Below the pieces are notes generated by a model, which was given only the letters and a program-made list of their open reading frames with translations, ran no database searches and was not told the origin of the DNA. A stretch of DNA of 64,000 bases. Origin: Sanderia malayensis (taxonomy: Eukaryota > Cnidaria > Scyphozoa > Semaeostomeae > Pelagiidae). Positions 1-14,129 of the stretch are shown piece after piece. The stretch is from NCBI GenBank assembly GCA_013076295.1, contig RQOL01000420.1:1-64000 (forward strand), read 5' to 3'. The position numbers were made by a program, and so were the translations under genes. The first letter of the stretch is position 1; every line of letters starts with the position of its first letter.

Positions 1-2292
1 TGGGATGTCAAGAAATTGTGGGAAGTCATCAAAAGTGGAAAGTGGGGAGTCATCATACCAAACTTGTACTTTCCACAAAATTTCATTCAAATTGAACGAG
101 TTTGAAAATTTGCATATTGCCCCCTTTTACCCCGTTTGATTCCAATGAAACATTTAAAAAACAAGTTTCTCATTCAATTCCAGTAAACCAAAATTGTACT
201 TTCCACCAACTTTGATGCAATCTGAGCGAGTTTGAAAAAATGCATATTGGCCCCTTTTACCCCGTTTTATGCCCTAAAAACATGAACATTTCAAAAACCA
301 GTTTCATATTCAAAATCATCACACCAAATTTGTAGGTTCCACATAGTTTGATGCAAATTGCAGGAGTTTGCAAAATTGCATGAAAAGTGAGAAGTCATCA
401 AAAGTGGGAAGTCATCATACCAAAATTGTACTTTCCACAAAATTTGATGCAAATTGAAAGAGTTTGAAAAATTTCATATTGCCCGCTTTTACCCCGTTTA
501 ATTCCCCCAAAACATTAACATTTTAAAAATCAAGTTTCTTATTCAATTTCAGTACACGGAAATTGTACTTTCCACCAAAATTGATGCAAATTGGACGAGT
601 TTGAAAAATAGCATATTGCCCCCTTTTACCCCGTTTTATTCCCCTAAAACATTAATATTTTAAAAAACAAGTTTCTTGTTCAATTTCAGTACACCGAAAT
701 TGTACTTTCCACCAATTTTGATGCAATCTGAACGAGTTTGAAAAAATGCATATTGGCCCCTTTTACCCCGCTGATGCCCTAAAAACATGAAAATTTCAAA
801 CAGCAGTTTCATATTCAAAATCAAAAAACCAAATTTGTACTTTCAACATGGTTTGATGCAAATTGCAGGGGTTTGCAAAATTGCATGAAAACAGGGAAGT
901 CATCAAAAGTGGGAAGTGGGAAGTCAGGAAAAAGTGGGAAGTCATCAAAAGTGGGAAGTCATCAAAAGTGGAAGGTGGGTTGTCAAGAAATTGTGGGAAG
1001 TCATCAAAAGTGGAAAGTGGGGAGTCATCATACCAAACTTGTACTTTCCACAAAATTTCATTCAAATTGAACGAGTTTGAAAAAGTGCACATTGCCCCCC
1101 TTTTACCCCGTTGTATTCCCTGAAAACGTGAAAATTTCAAAAACCAGTCTCATATTCCCATTCAGCGCACCAAATTTGAACTTTCAACAAAATTTCAGGC
1201 AACTTGAAAGAGTTTATAAAATTGCATCAAAAGTGGGAAGTCATCAAAAGGGGGAAATGGGAAGTCAGGAAAAAGCGGGAAGTCATCAACAGTGGGAAGT
1301 CATCATACCTAAATTGTAATTTCCACAAAATTTGATGCAAATTGAACGAGTTTGAAAAATTGCATATTGCCCGCTTTTACCCCGTTTTATTACCCCAAAA
1401 CACTAACATTTTAAAAAACAAGTTTCATATTCAAATTCAGCACTCCGAAATTGTACTTGCAACCAAATTTGATGCAATCTGAACGAGTTTGAAAAAATGC
1501 ATATTGGCCCCATTTACTCCGTTTTATGCCCTCAAAACATGAAAAATTCAAAAACCAGTTTCATATTCAAATTCAGCACACCAAATTTGTACCTTCCACA
1601 AGGTTTGATGGAAATTGCAGGACTTTGAAAAACTGCATGAAAAGTGGGAAGTCATCAAAAGTGGGAAATGGGAAGTCAGGAAAAAGTGGAAAGTCATCAA
1701 AAGTGGGAAGTCATCAAAAGCGGAAAGTGGGAAGTCAAGAAAAAGTGGGAAGTCAGCAAATGTAGGAAGTCATCATACCGAAATTGTACTTTGCACCAAT
1801 TTTGATGCAAAATGAACGAATTTGAAAATTTGCGTTTTGCCCCCTTTTGCCCAGTTTTATGCCCTCAAAACATGAAAATTTCAAAAACTGGTTTCATATG
1901 CAAATGCAGCACACCAATTTTGTATTTTCCACAAAATTTGATGCAAATTGCCGTAGTTTGCAAAAATGCATGAAAAGTGGGAAGTCATCAAAAGTGGAAA
2001 GTGGGGAGTCATCATACCAAACTTGTACTTTCCACAAAATTTCATTCAAATTGAACGAGTTTGAAAATTTGCATATTGCCCCCTTTTACCCCGTTTGATT
2101 CCAATGAAACATTTAAAAAACAAGTTTCTCATTCAATTTCAGTAAACCAAAATTGTACTTTCCACCAACTTTGATGCAATCTGAACGAGTTTGAAAAAAT
2201 GCATATTGGCCCCTTTTACCCCGTTTTATGCCCTAAAAACATGAACATTTCAAAAACCATTTTCATATTCAAAATCATCACACCAAATTTGT
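1..2292 (+). repeat. Block A1: first copy of ~1.96-kb unit plus start of the next
   Basis: Position 1 aligns with 2807, and the match continues at an offset of 2806-2807 to about 2292. Within this stretch a 1.96-kb periodicity is already visible: the R tail at 25 recurs at 1984. The block contains a long R monomer (about 850-1040), the AACTTTCAAC monomer at about 1177, and R monomers of 138-bp class near 1590-1790. Only one or two single-base differences from A2 were noticed, so the copies are recent. Confidence 0.88.
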
Positions 2293-2806
2293 ACTTTCCA
2301 CAAAGTTTGATGCAAATTGCAGGAGCTTGCAAAATTGCATGAAAAGTGAGAAGTCATCAAAAGTGGGAAGTGGGAAGTCATCATACCAAAATTGTACTTT
2401 CCACAAAATTTGATACAAATTGAACGAGTTTGAAAAATTGCATTGTGCCCCCTTTTACCGCGTTGTATGGCCTGAAAACGTGAAAATTTCAAAAACCAGT
2501 CTCATATTCCCATTCAGCGGACCAAATTTGAACTTTCAACAAAATTTCAGGCAACTTGAAAGAGTTTATAAAATTGCATCAAAAGTGGGAAATCATCAAA
2601 AGGGGGAAATGGGAAGTCAGGAAAAGGCGGGAAGTCATCAACAGTGGGAATTAATCATACCAAAATTGTACTTTCCACAAGGTTTGATGCAAATTGCAGG
2701 GGTTTGCAAAATTGCATGAAAACTGGGAAGTCATCAAAAGTGGGAAGTGGGAAGTCAGGAAAAAGTGGGAAGTCATCAAAAGTGGGAAGTCATCAAAAGT
2801 GGATGG
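2293..2806 (+). repeat. Spacer satellite between A1 and A2
   Basis: This satellite stretch of about 514 bp breaks the A register. It begins where A1 stops matching A2 (TGTACTTTCCACAAAG here versus TGTAGGTTCCACATAG in A2) and ends where the next A unit starts at 2807. It contains R monomers and a Y monomer with GTTGTATGGCCTGAAAACG. It is not a foreign insertion. Confidence 0.75.
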
Positions 2807-4790
2807 TGGGATGTCAAGAAATTGTGGGAAGTCATCAAAAGTGGAAAGTGGGGAGTCATCATACCAAACTTGTACTTTCCACAAAATTTCATTCAAATTG
2901 AACGAGTTTGAAAATTTGCATATTGCCCCCTTTTACCCCGTTTGATTCCAATGAAACATTTAAAAAACAAGTTTCTCATTCAATTCCAGTAAACCAAAAT
3001 TGTACTTTCCACCAACTTTGATGCAATCTGAGCGAGTTTGAAAAAATGCATATTGGCCCCTTTTACCCCGTTTTATGCCCTAAAAACATGAACATTTCAA
3101 AAACCAGTTTCATATTCAAAATCATCACACCAAATTTGTAGGTTCCACATAGTTTGATGCAAATTGCAGGAGTTTGCAAAATTGCATGAAAAGTGAGAAG
3201 TCATCAAAAGTGGGAAGTCATCATACCAAAATTGTACTTTCCACAAAATTTGATGCAAATTGAAAGAGTTTGAAAAATTTCATATTGCCCGCTTTTACCC
3301 CGTTTAATTCCCCCAAAACATTAACATTTTAAAAATCAAGTTTCTTATTCAATTTCAGTACACGGAAATTGTACTTTCCACCAAAATTGATGCAAATTGG
3401 ACGAGTTTGAAAAATAGCATATTGCCCCCTTTTACCCCGTTTTATTCCCCTAAAACATTAATATTTTAAAAAACAAGTTTCTTGTTCAATTTCAGTACAC
3501 CGAAATTGTACTTTCCACCAATTTTGATGCAATCTGAACGAGTTTGAAAAAATGCATATTGGCCCCTTTTACCCCGCTGATGCCCTAAAAACATGAAAAT
3601 TTCAAACAGCAGTTTCATATTCAAAATCAAAAAAACCAAATTTGTACTTTCAACATGGTTTGATGCAAATTGCAGGGGTTTGCAAAATTGCATGAAAACA
3701 GGGAAGTCATCAAAAGTGGGAAGTGGGAAGTCAGGAAAAAGTGGGAAGTCATCAAAAGTGGGAAGTCATCAAAAGTGGAAGGTGGGTTGTCAAGAAATTG
3801 TGGGAAGTCATCAAAAGTGGAAAGTGGGGAGTCATCATACCAAACTTGTACTTTCCACAAAATTTCATTCAAATTGAACGAGTTTGAAAAAGTGCATATT
3901 GCCCCCCTTTTACCCCGTTGTATTCCCTGAAAACGTGAAAATTTCAAAAACCAGTCTCATATTCCCATTCAGCGCACCAAATTTGAACTTTCAACAAAAT
4001 TTCAGGCAACTTGAAAGAGTTTATAAAATTGCATCAAAAGTGGGAAGTCATCAAAAGGGGGAAATGGGAAGTCAGGAAAAAGCGGGAAGTCATCAACAGT
4101 GGGAAGTCATCATACCTAAATTGTAATTTCCACAAAATTTGATGCAAATTGAACGAGTTTGAAAAATTGCATATTGCCCGCTTTTACCCCGTTTTATTAC
4201 CCCAAAACACTAACATTTTAAAAAACAAGTTTCATATTCAAATTCAGCACTCCGAAATTGTACTTGCAACCAAATTTGATGCAATCTGAACGAGTTTGAA
4301 AAAATGCATATTGGCCCCATTTACTCCGTTTTATGCCCTCAAAACATGAAAAATTCAAAAACCAGTTTCATATTCAAATTCAGCACACCAAATTTGTACC
4401 TTCCACAAGGTTTGATGGAAATTGCAGGACTTTGAAAAACTGCATGAAAAGTGGGAAGTCATCAAAAGTGGGAAATGGGAAGTCAGGAAAAAGTGGAAAG
4501 TCATCAAAAGTGGGAAGTCATCAAAAGCGGAAAGTGGGAAGTCAAGAAAAAGTGGGAAGTCAGCAAATGTAGGAAGTCATCATACCGAAATTGTACTTTG
4601 CACCAATTTTGATGCAAAATGAACGAATTTGAAAATTTGCGTTTTGCCCCCTTTTGCCCAGTTTTATGCCCTCAAAACATGAAAATTTCAAAAACTGGTT
4701 TCATATGCAAATGCAGCACACCAATTTTGTATTTTCCACAAAATTTGATGCAAATTGCCGTAGTTTGCAAAAATGCATGAAAAGTGGGAA
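2807..4790 (+). repeat. Block A2: ~1.96-kb higher-order unit
   Basis: This is the second copy of the A unit. Sequence from 2831 recurs at 4791 (offset 1960, falling to 1959 after a one-base shortening of a C run near 5385). It also matches A1 at an offset of about 2807. It comprises about 14 monomers, including one long R monomer, one TTGTATTCCCTGAAAACG monomer and the TTTCATATGCAAATGCAGC monomer near 4700. Confidence 0.88.
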
Positions 4791-6760
4791 GTCATCAAAA
4801 GTGGAAAGTGGGGAGTCATCATACCAAACTTGTACTTTCCACAAAATTTCATTCAAATTGAACGAGTTTGAAAATTTGCATATTGCCCCCTTTTACCCCG
4901 TTTGATTCCAATGAAACATTTAAAAAACAAGTTTCTCATTCAATTTCAGTAAACCAAAATTGTACTTTCCACCAACTTTGATGCAATCTGAACGAGTTTG
5001 AAAAAATGCATATTGGCCCCTTTTACCCCGTTTTATGCCCTAAAAACATGAACATTTCAAAAACCAGTTTCATATTCAAAATCATCACACCAAATTTGTA
5101 GGTTCCACATAGTTTGATGCAAATTGCAGGAGTTTGCAAAATTGCATGAAAAGTGAGAAGTCATCAAAAGTGGGAAGTCATCATACCAAAATTGTACTTT
5201 CCACAAAATTTGATGCAAATTGAAAGAGTTTGAAAAATTTCATATTGCCCGCTTTTACCCCGTTTAATTCCCCCAAAACATTAACATTTTAAAAATCAAG
5301 TTTCTTATTCAATTTCAGTACACGGAAATTGTACTTTCCACCAAAATTGATGCAAATTGGACGAGTTTGAAAAATAGCATATTGCCCCTTTTACCCCGTT
5401 TTATTCCCCTAAAACATTAATATTTTAAAAAACAAGTTTCTTGTTCAATTTCAGTACACCGAAATTGTACTTTCCACCAATTTTGATGCAATCTGAACGA
5501 GTTTGAAAAAATGCATATTGGCCCCTTTTACCCCGCTGATGCCCTAAAAACATGAAAATTTCAAACAGCAGTTTCATATTCAAAATCAAAAAAACCAAAT
5601 TTGTACTTTCAACATGGTTTGATGCAAATTGCAGGGGTTTGCAAAATTGCATGAAAACAGGGAAGTCATCAAAAGTGGGAAGTGGGAAGTCAGGAAAAAG
5701 TGGGAAGTCATCAAAAGTGGGAAGTCATCAAAAGTGGAAGGTGGGTTGTCAAGAAATTGTGGGAAGTCATCAAAAGTGGAAAGTGGGGAGTCATCATACC
5801 AAACTTGTACTTTCCACAAAATTTCATTCAAATTGAACGAGTTTGAAAAAGTGCATATTGCCCCCCTTTTACCCCGTTGTATTCCCTGAAAACGTGAAAA
5901 TTTCAAAAACCAGTCTCATATTCCCATTCAGCGCACCAAATTTGAACTTTCAACAAAATTTCAGGCAACTTGAAAGAGTTTATAAAATTGCATCAAAAGT
6001 GGGAAGTCATCAAAAGGGGGAAATGGGAAGTCAGGAAAAAGCGGGAAGTCATCAACAGTGGGAAGTCATCATACCTAAATTGTAATTTCCACAAAATTTG
6101 ATGCAAATTGAACGAGTTTGAAAAATTGCATATTGCCCGCTTTTACCCCGTTTTATTACCCCAAAACACTAACATTTTAAAAAACAAGTTTCATATTCAA
6201 ATTCAGCACTCCGAAATTGTACTTGCAACCAAATTTGATGCAATCTGAACGAGTTTGAAAAAATGCATATTGGCCCCATTTACTCCGTTTTATGCCCTCA
6301 AAACATGAAAAATTCAAAAACCAGTTTCATATTCAAATTCAGCACACCAAATTTGTACCTTCCACAAGGTTTGATGGAAATTGCAGGACTTTGAAAAACT
6401 GCATGAAAAGTGGGAAGTCATCAAAAGTGGGAAATGGGAAGTCAGGAAAAAGTGGAAAGTCATCAAAAGTGGGAAGTCATCAAAAGCGGAAAGTGGGAAG
6501 TCAAGAAAAAGTGGGAAGTCAGCAAATGTAGGAAGTCATCATACCGAAATTGTACTTTGCACCAATTTTGATGCAAAATGAACGAATTTGAAAATTTGCG
6601 TTTTGCCCCCTTTTGCCCAGTTTTATGCCCTCAAAACATGAAAATTTCAAAAACTGGTTTCATATGCAAATGCAGCACACCAATTTTGTATTTTCCACAA
6701 AATTTGATGCAAATTGCCGTAGTTTGCAAAAATGCATGAAAAGTGGGAAGTCATCAAAAG
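4791..6760 (+). repeat. Block A3: ~1.96-kb higher-order unit
   Basis: Third copy of the A unit, matching A2 at an offset of 1959-1960. The match ends at about 6760, where the R tail takes a different path (GTGGGAAGTGGGAAGTCACG here instead of GTGGAAAGTGGGGAG in A2). After this point the regular 1.96-kb register is lost. Confidence 0.87.
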
Positions 6761-9700
6761 TGGGAAGTGGGAAGTCACGAAAAAGTGGGAAGCCATCAAA
6801 AGTGGGAAGTCATCAAAAGCGGAAAATGGGAAGTCAAGAAAAAGTGGGAAGTCAGCAAATGTGGGAAGTCATCATACCAAAATTGTACTTTCCACAAAAT
6901 TTGATGCAAATTGAACGAGTTTGAAGAATTTCATATTGCCCGCTTTTACCCCGTTTAATTCCCCAAAACATTAACATTTTAGAAATCAAGTTTTGTTATT
7001 CAATTTCAGTACACGGAAATTGTACTTTCCACCAAAATTGATGCAAATTGGACGAGTTTGAAAATTGGCATATTGCCCCCTTTTACCCCGTTTTATTCCC
7101 CTGAAACATTAATATTTTAAAGAACAAGTTTCTTGTTCAATTTCAGTACACCGAAATTGTACTTTCCACCAATTTTGATGCAATCTGAACGAGTTTGAAA
7201 AAATGCACATTGGCCCCTTTTACCACGCTTATGCCCTAAAAACATGAAAATATCAAACAGCAGTTTCATATTCAAAATCAACACACCAAATTTGTACTTT
7301 CAACATGGCCGGATGCAAATTGCAGGGGCTTGCAAAATTGCATGAAAACTGGGAAGTCATCAAAAGTGGGAAGTGGAAGTCAGGAAAAAGTGGGAAGTCA
7401 TCAAAAGTGGGAAGTCATCAAAATTGGAAGGTGGGATGTCAAGAAAAAGTGGGAAGTCATCAAAAGTGAAAAGTGGGAAGACATCATACCAAACTTGTAC
7501 TTTCCACAAGGTTAGATGGAAATGCAAGATTTTGCAAAATTGCATGAAAAGTGGGAAGTCATCAAAAGTGGGAAGTGGGAAGTCAGGAAAAAGTGGAAAG
7601 TTATCAAAAGTGGCAAGTCATCATAGCAAACTTGTACTTTCCACAAAATTTGATGCAAATTGAACGAGTTTGAAGAATTTCATATTGCCCGCTTTTACCC
7701 CGTTTAATTCCCCAAAACATTAACATTTTAGAAATCAAGTTTTCTTATTCAATTTCAGTACACGGAAATTGTACTTTCCACCAAATTTGATGCAACTTGG
7801 ACGAGTTTAAAAGATGCCATATAGCCCCATTTTACCCCATTTTTATTCCCCTGAAACATTAATATTTTAAAAAACAAGTTTCTTATTCAATTTCAATACA
7901 CCGAAATTGTACTTTCCACCAATTTTGATGCAATCTGAACGAGTTTGAAAAAATGCATATTGGCCCCTTTTACCCCGCTTATGCCCTAAAAACATGAAAA
8001 TTTCAAACAGCAGCTTCGTATTCAAAATCAACACACCAAATTTGTACTTTCCACAAGGTTTGATGCAAATTGCAGGGGTTTGCAAAATTGCATGAAAACT
8101 GGGAAGTCATCAAAAGTGGGAAGTGGGAAGTCATCATACCAAAATTGTACTTTCCACAAATATTGATGCAAATTGAACAAGTTTGAAGAATTGCATATTG
8201 ACCGCTTTTACCCCGTTTAATTCCCCCAGAACATTAACATTTTAAAAATCAAGTTTCTTATTCAATTTCAATACACGGAAATTGTACTTTCCACCAAAAT
8301 TGATGCAACTTGGACGAGTTTAAAAAATGGCATATTGCCCCCTTTTACCCCGTTTTATTCCCCTGAAACATTAATATTTTAAAAAACAAGTTTCTTATTC
8401 AATTTCAGTACACCGAAATTGTACTTTCCACCAATTTTTATGCAATCTGAACGAGTTTGAAAAAATGCATATTGGCCCCCTTTACCCCGCTTATGCCCTA
8501 AAAACATGAAAATATCAAACAGCAATTTCGTATTCAAGATCAACACACCAAATTTGTACTTTCCACAAGGTTTGGTGCAAATTGCAGGGGTTTTCAAAAT
8601 TGCATGAAAACTGGGAAGTCATCAAAAGTGGGAAGTGGGAAGTCACGAAAAAGTGGGAAGCCACCAAAAGTGGGAAGTCATCAAAAGCGGAAAGTGGGAA
8701 GTCAAGAAAAAGTGGGAAGACATGAAAAGTGGAAAGTGGGAAGTCAAGAAAAAGTGGGAAGTCAGCAAATGCAGGAAGTCATCATACCGAAATGGTACTT
8801 TGCACCAATTTTGATGCAAAATGAACGAATTTAAAAAATTGCATTTTGTCCCCTTTTGCCCAATTTTATGCCCTCAAAACATGAAAATTTCAAAAACCAG
8901 TTTCATATTCAAATTCAGCACAACAAATTTGTACTTTCCACAAAATTTGATGTAAATTGAAGGAGTTTGAAAAATTGCATCAAAAGTGGGAATTCATTAA
9001 AGTGGAAAGTGGGAGGTTGAGGAAAAGTGGGAAGTCAGCAAAAATGGGAAGTCATCATACCAAACTTGTACTTTCCACAAGGTTAGATGGAAATGCAAGA
9101 TTTTGCAAAATTGCATGGAAAGTGGGGAGTCATCAAAAGTGGGAAGTGGGAAGTCAGGAAAAAGTGGGAAGTTATCAAAAGTGGCAAGTCATCATAACAA
9201 ACTTGTACTTTTCACAAATTTTGATGCAAATTGAACGAGTTTGAAGAATTGCATATTGCCCGCTTTTACCCCGTTTAATTCCCCCAGAACATTAACATTT
9301 TAAAAATCAAGTTTCTTATTCAATTTCAGTACACGGAAATTGTACTTTCCACCAAAATTGATGCAACTTGGACGAGTTTAAAAGATGGCATATAGCCCCC
9401 TTTTACCCCATCTTTTACCCCCATTTTATTCCCCTGAAACATTAATATTTTAAAAAACAAGTTTCTTATTCAATTTCAGTACACGGAAATTGTACTTTCC
9501 ACCAAAATTGATGCAACTTGGACGAGTTTAAAAAATGGCATATTGCCCCCTTTTACCCCGTTTTATTCCCCTGAAACATTAATATTTTAAAAAACAAGTT
9601 TGTTATTCAATTTCAGTACACCGAAATTGTACTTTCCACCAATTTTGATGCAATCTGAACGAGTTTGAAAAAATGCATATTGGCCCCCTTTACCCCGCTT

Positions 9701-12700
9701 ATGCCCTAAAAACATGAAAATTTCAAACAGCAATTTCGTATTCAAGATCAACACACCAAATTTGTACTTTCCACAAGGTTTGATGCAAATTGCAGGGGTT
9801 TTCAAAATTGCGTGAAAACTGGGAAGTCATCAAAAGTGGGAAGTGGGAAGTCAGGAAAAAGTGGGAAGTCATCAAAAGTGGCAAGTCATCATAACAAACT
9901 TGTACTTTTCACAAAATTTGATGCAAATTGAACGAGTTTGAAGAATTGCATATTGCCCGCTTTTACCCCGTTTAATTCCCCCAGAACATTAACATTTTAA
10001 AAATCAAGTTTCTTATTCAATTTCAGTACACGGAAATTGTACTTTCCACCAAAATTGATGCAACTTTGACGAGTTTAAAAGATGGCATATAGCCCCCTTT
10101 TACCCCATTTTATTCCCCTGAAACATTAATATTTTAAAAAACAAGTTTCTTATTCAATTTCAGTACACGGAAATTGTACTTTCCACCAAAATTGATGCAA
10201 CTTGGACGAGTTTAAAAAATGGCATATTGCCCCCTTTTACCCCGTTTTATTCCCCTGAAACATTAATATTTTAAAAAACAAGTTTGTTATTCAATTTCAG
10301 TACACCGAAATTGTACTTTCCACCAATTTTGATGCAATCTGAACGAGTTTGAAAAAATGCATATTGGCCCCCTTTACCCCGCTTATGCCCTAAAAACATG
10401 AAAATTTCAAACAGCAATTTCGTATTCAAGATCAACACACCAAATTTTTACTTTCCACAAGGTTTGATGCAAATTGCAGGGGTTTTCAAAATTGCATGAA
10501 AACTGGGAAGTCATCAAAAGTGGGAAGTGGGAAGTCATCATACCAAAATTGTACTTTCCACAAAATTTGACGCAAATTGAACGAGTTTGAAGAATTCCAT
10601 ATTGCCCGCTTTTACCCCGATAAATTCCCCAAAACATTAACATTTTAAAAATCAAGTTTCTTATTCAATTTCAGTACACGGAAATTGTACTTTCCACCAA
10701 AATTGATGCAAATTGGACGAGTTTGAAAAATGGCATATTGCCCCCTTTTACCCCGTTTTTTTCCCCTGAAACATTAATATTTTAAAAAACAAGTTTCTTA
10801 TTCAATTTCAGTACACCGAAATTGTACTTTCCACCAATTTTAATGCAATCTGAACGAGTTTGAAAAAATGCATATTGGCCCCTTTTACCCCGCTTATGCC
10901 CTAAAAACATGAAAATATCAAACAGCAGTTTCATATTCAAAATCAACACACCAAATTTGTACTTTCAACATGGCTGGATGCAAATTGCAGGGGCTTGCAA
11001 AATTGCATGAAAACTGGGAAGTCATCAAAAGTGGGAAGTGGAAGTCAGGAAAAAGTGGGAAGTCATCAAAAGTGGGAAGTCATCAAAAGTGGAAGGTGGG
11101 ATGTCAAGAAAAAGTGGGAAGTAATCAAAAGTGAAAAGTGGGAAGTCATCATACCAAACTTGTACTTTCCACAAAATTTGATGCAAATTGAACGAGTTTG
11201 AAGAATTTCATATTGCCCGCTTTTACCCCGTTTAATTCCCCCAAAACATTAACATTTTAAAAATCAAGTTTCTTATTCAATTTCAGTACACGGAAATTGT
11301 ACTTTCCACCAAAATTGATGCAAATTGGACGAGTTTGAAAAATGGCATATTGCCCCCTTTTACCCCGTTTTATTCCCCTAAAACATTAATATTTTAAAAA
11401 ACAAGTTTCATATTCAAATTCAGCACAACAAATTTGTACGTTCCACAAAATTTGATGCAAATTGAAGGAGTTTGAAAAATTGCATCAAAAGTGGGAATTC
11501 ATTAAAGTGGGAAGTGGGAGGTTGAGGAAAAGTGGGAAGTCAGCAAAAATGGGAAGTCATCATACCAAACTTGTACTTTCCACAAGGTTAGATGGATTCA
11601 CAAAATTTGATGCAAATTGAACAAGTTTGAAGAATTGCATATTGACCGCTTTTACCCCGTTTAATTCCCCCAGAACATTAACATTTTAAAAATCAAGTTT
11701 CTTATTCAATTTCAATACACGGAAATTGTACTTTCCACCAAAATTGATGCAACTTGGACGAGTTTAAAAAATGGCATATTGCCCCCTTTTACCCCGTTTT
11801 ATTCCCCTGAAACATTAATATTTTAAAAAACAAGTTTCTTATTCATTTTCAGTACACCGAAATTGTACTTTCCACCAATTTTTATGCAATCTGAACGAGT
11901 TTGAAAAAATGCATATTGGCCCCCTTTACCCCGTTTATGCCCTAAAAACATGAAAATTTCAAACAGCAATTTCGTATTCAAGATCAACACACCAAATTTG
12001 TACTTTCCACAAGGTTTGGTGCAAATTGCAGGGGTTTTCAAAATTGCATGAAAACTGGGAAGTCATCAAAAGTGGGAAGTGGGAAGTCACGAAAAAGTGG
12101 GAAGCCACCAAAAGTGGGAAGTCATCAAAAGCGGAAGGTGGGAAGTCAAGAAAAAGTGGGAAGACATGAAAAGTGGAAAGTGGGAAGTCATCATACCAAA
12201 CTTGTACTTTCCACAAAATTTCATTCAAATTGAACGAGTTTGAAGAATTGCATATTGCCCGCTTTTACCCCGTTTAATTCCCCCAGAACATTAACATTTT
12301 AAAAATCAAGTTTCTTATTCAATTTCAGTACACGGAAATTGTACTTTCCACCAAAATTGATGCAACTTGGACGAGTTTAAAAGATGGCATATAGCCCCCT
12401 TTTACCCCATTTTATTCCCCTGAAACATTAATATTTTAAAAAACAAGTTTCTTATTCAATTTCAGTACACGGAAATTGTACTTTCCACCAAAATTGATGC
12501 AACTTGGACGAGTTTAAAAAATGGCATATTGCCTCCTTTTACCCCGTTTTATTCCCCTGAAACATTAATATTTTAAAAAACAAGTTGGTTATTCAATTTC
12601 AGTACACCGAAATTGTACTTTCCACCAATTTTGATGCAATCTGAACGAGTTTGAAAAAATGCATATTGGCCCCCTTTACCCCGCTTATGCCCTAAAAACA

Positions 12701-14129
12701 TGAAAATTTCAAACAGCAATTTCGTATTCAAGATCAACACACCAAATTTGTACTTTCCACAAGGTTTGATGCAAATTGCAGGGTTTTTCAAAATTGCATG
12801 AAAACTCTGAGGTCATCAAATGTGGGAAGTGGGAAGTCAGGAAAAAGTGGGAAGTCATCAAAAGTGGGAAATCATCAAAAGTGGAAGGTGGGATGTCAAG
12901 AAAAAGTGGGAAGTCATCAAAAGTGAAAAGTGGGAAGTCATCATACCAAACTTGTACTTTCCACAAAATTTCATACAAATTGAACGAGCTTTAAAATTTG
13001 CATATTGCCCCTTTTAACCCGTTGTATGCCCTCAAAACATGAAAATTTTAAAAAGCAGTTTCATATTCAAAATCAGCACACCAAATTTGTACGTTCCAAA
13101 AAATTTGATGCAAATTGCAGGAGTTTGCAAAATTGCATGAAAAGTGAGAAGTCATCAAAAGTGGGAAGTGGGAAGTCATCATACCAAACTTGTACTTTCC
13201 ACAAAATTTGACGCAAATTGAACGAGTTTGAAGAATTTCATATTGCCCGCTTTTACCCCGTTTAATTCCCCAAAACATTAACATTTTAGAAATCAAGTTT
13301 TGTTATTCAATTTCAGTACACGGAAATTGTACTTTCCACCAAAATTGATGCAAATTGGACGAGTTTGAAAATTGGCATATTGCCCCCTTTTACCCCGTTT
13401 TATTCCCCTGAAACAATAATATTTTAAAGAACAAGTTTCTTGTTCAATTTCAGTACACCGAAATTGTACTTTCCACCAATTTTGATGCAATCTGAACGAG
13501 TTTGAAAAAATGCACATTGGCCCCTTTTACCCCGCTTATGCCCTAAAAACATGAAAATATCAAACAGCAGTTTCATATTCAAAATCAACACACCAAATTT
13601 GTACTTTCAACATGGCCGGATGCAAATTGCAGGGGCTTGCAAAATTGCATGAAAACTGGGAAGTCATCAAAAGTGGGAAGTGGAAGTCAGGAAAAAGTGG
13701 GAAGTCATCAAAAGTGGGAAGTCATCAAAAGTGGAAGGTGGGATGTCAAGAAAAAGTGGGAAGTAATCAAAAGTGAAAAGTGGGAAGTCATCATACCAAA
13801 CTTGTACTTTCCACAAAATTTCATTCAAATTGAACGAGTTTGAAAATTTGCATATTGCCCCCTTTTACCCCGTTTGATTCCAATGAAACATTAATATTTT
13901 AAAAAACAAGTTTCTTATTCAATTTCAGTAAACCAAAATTGTACTTTCCACCAACTTTGATGCAATCTGAACGAGTTTGAAAAAATGCATATTGGCCCCT
14001 TTTACCCCGCTTATGCCCTAAAAACATGAAAATTTCAAACAGCAATTTCGTATTCAAGATCAACACACCAAATTTGTACTTTCCACAAGGTTTGATGCAA
14101 ATTGCAGGGGTTTGCAAAATTGCATGAAA
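6761..14129 (+). repeat. Irregular mosaic region of 512-bp-type units
   Basis: This is satellite only, with Y-R-Y-Y units and R monomers of varied length joined in changing order. Recurring pieces appear at non-constant offsets: the R block near 7330 recurs near 10995 and 13637, and the block near 8380-8830 recurs near 11825-12190 with its R tail shortened. At 9405-9430 a short tandem duplication adds an extra TCTTTTACCCCC. At 11581-11605 one anchor-head is fused directly to another. No non-satellite sequence was seen. Confidence 0.85.

Noticed and set aside
890..1033. CRISPR-like array of short repeats
   Set aside because: The 17-bp repeats are adjacent, with no unique spacers of constant length, no leader and no cas genes, and they lie inside a eukaryotic satellite.
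7867..8085. A 72-codon minus-strand open frame, recurring dozens of times with nearly the same product (cysteine/lysine-rich, ending LNKKLVF)
   Set aside because: It is a translation of one and a half to two satellite monomers and recurs exactly with the 512-bp unit. It vanishes or changes frame wherever monomers of other length occur. No domain, no codon-position pattern of substitution and no promoter context support a protein.
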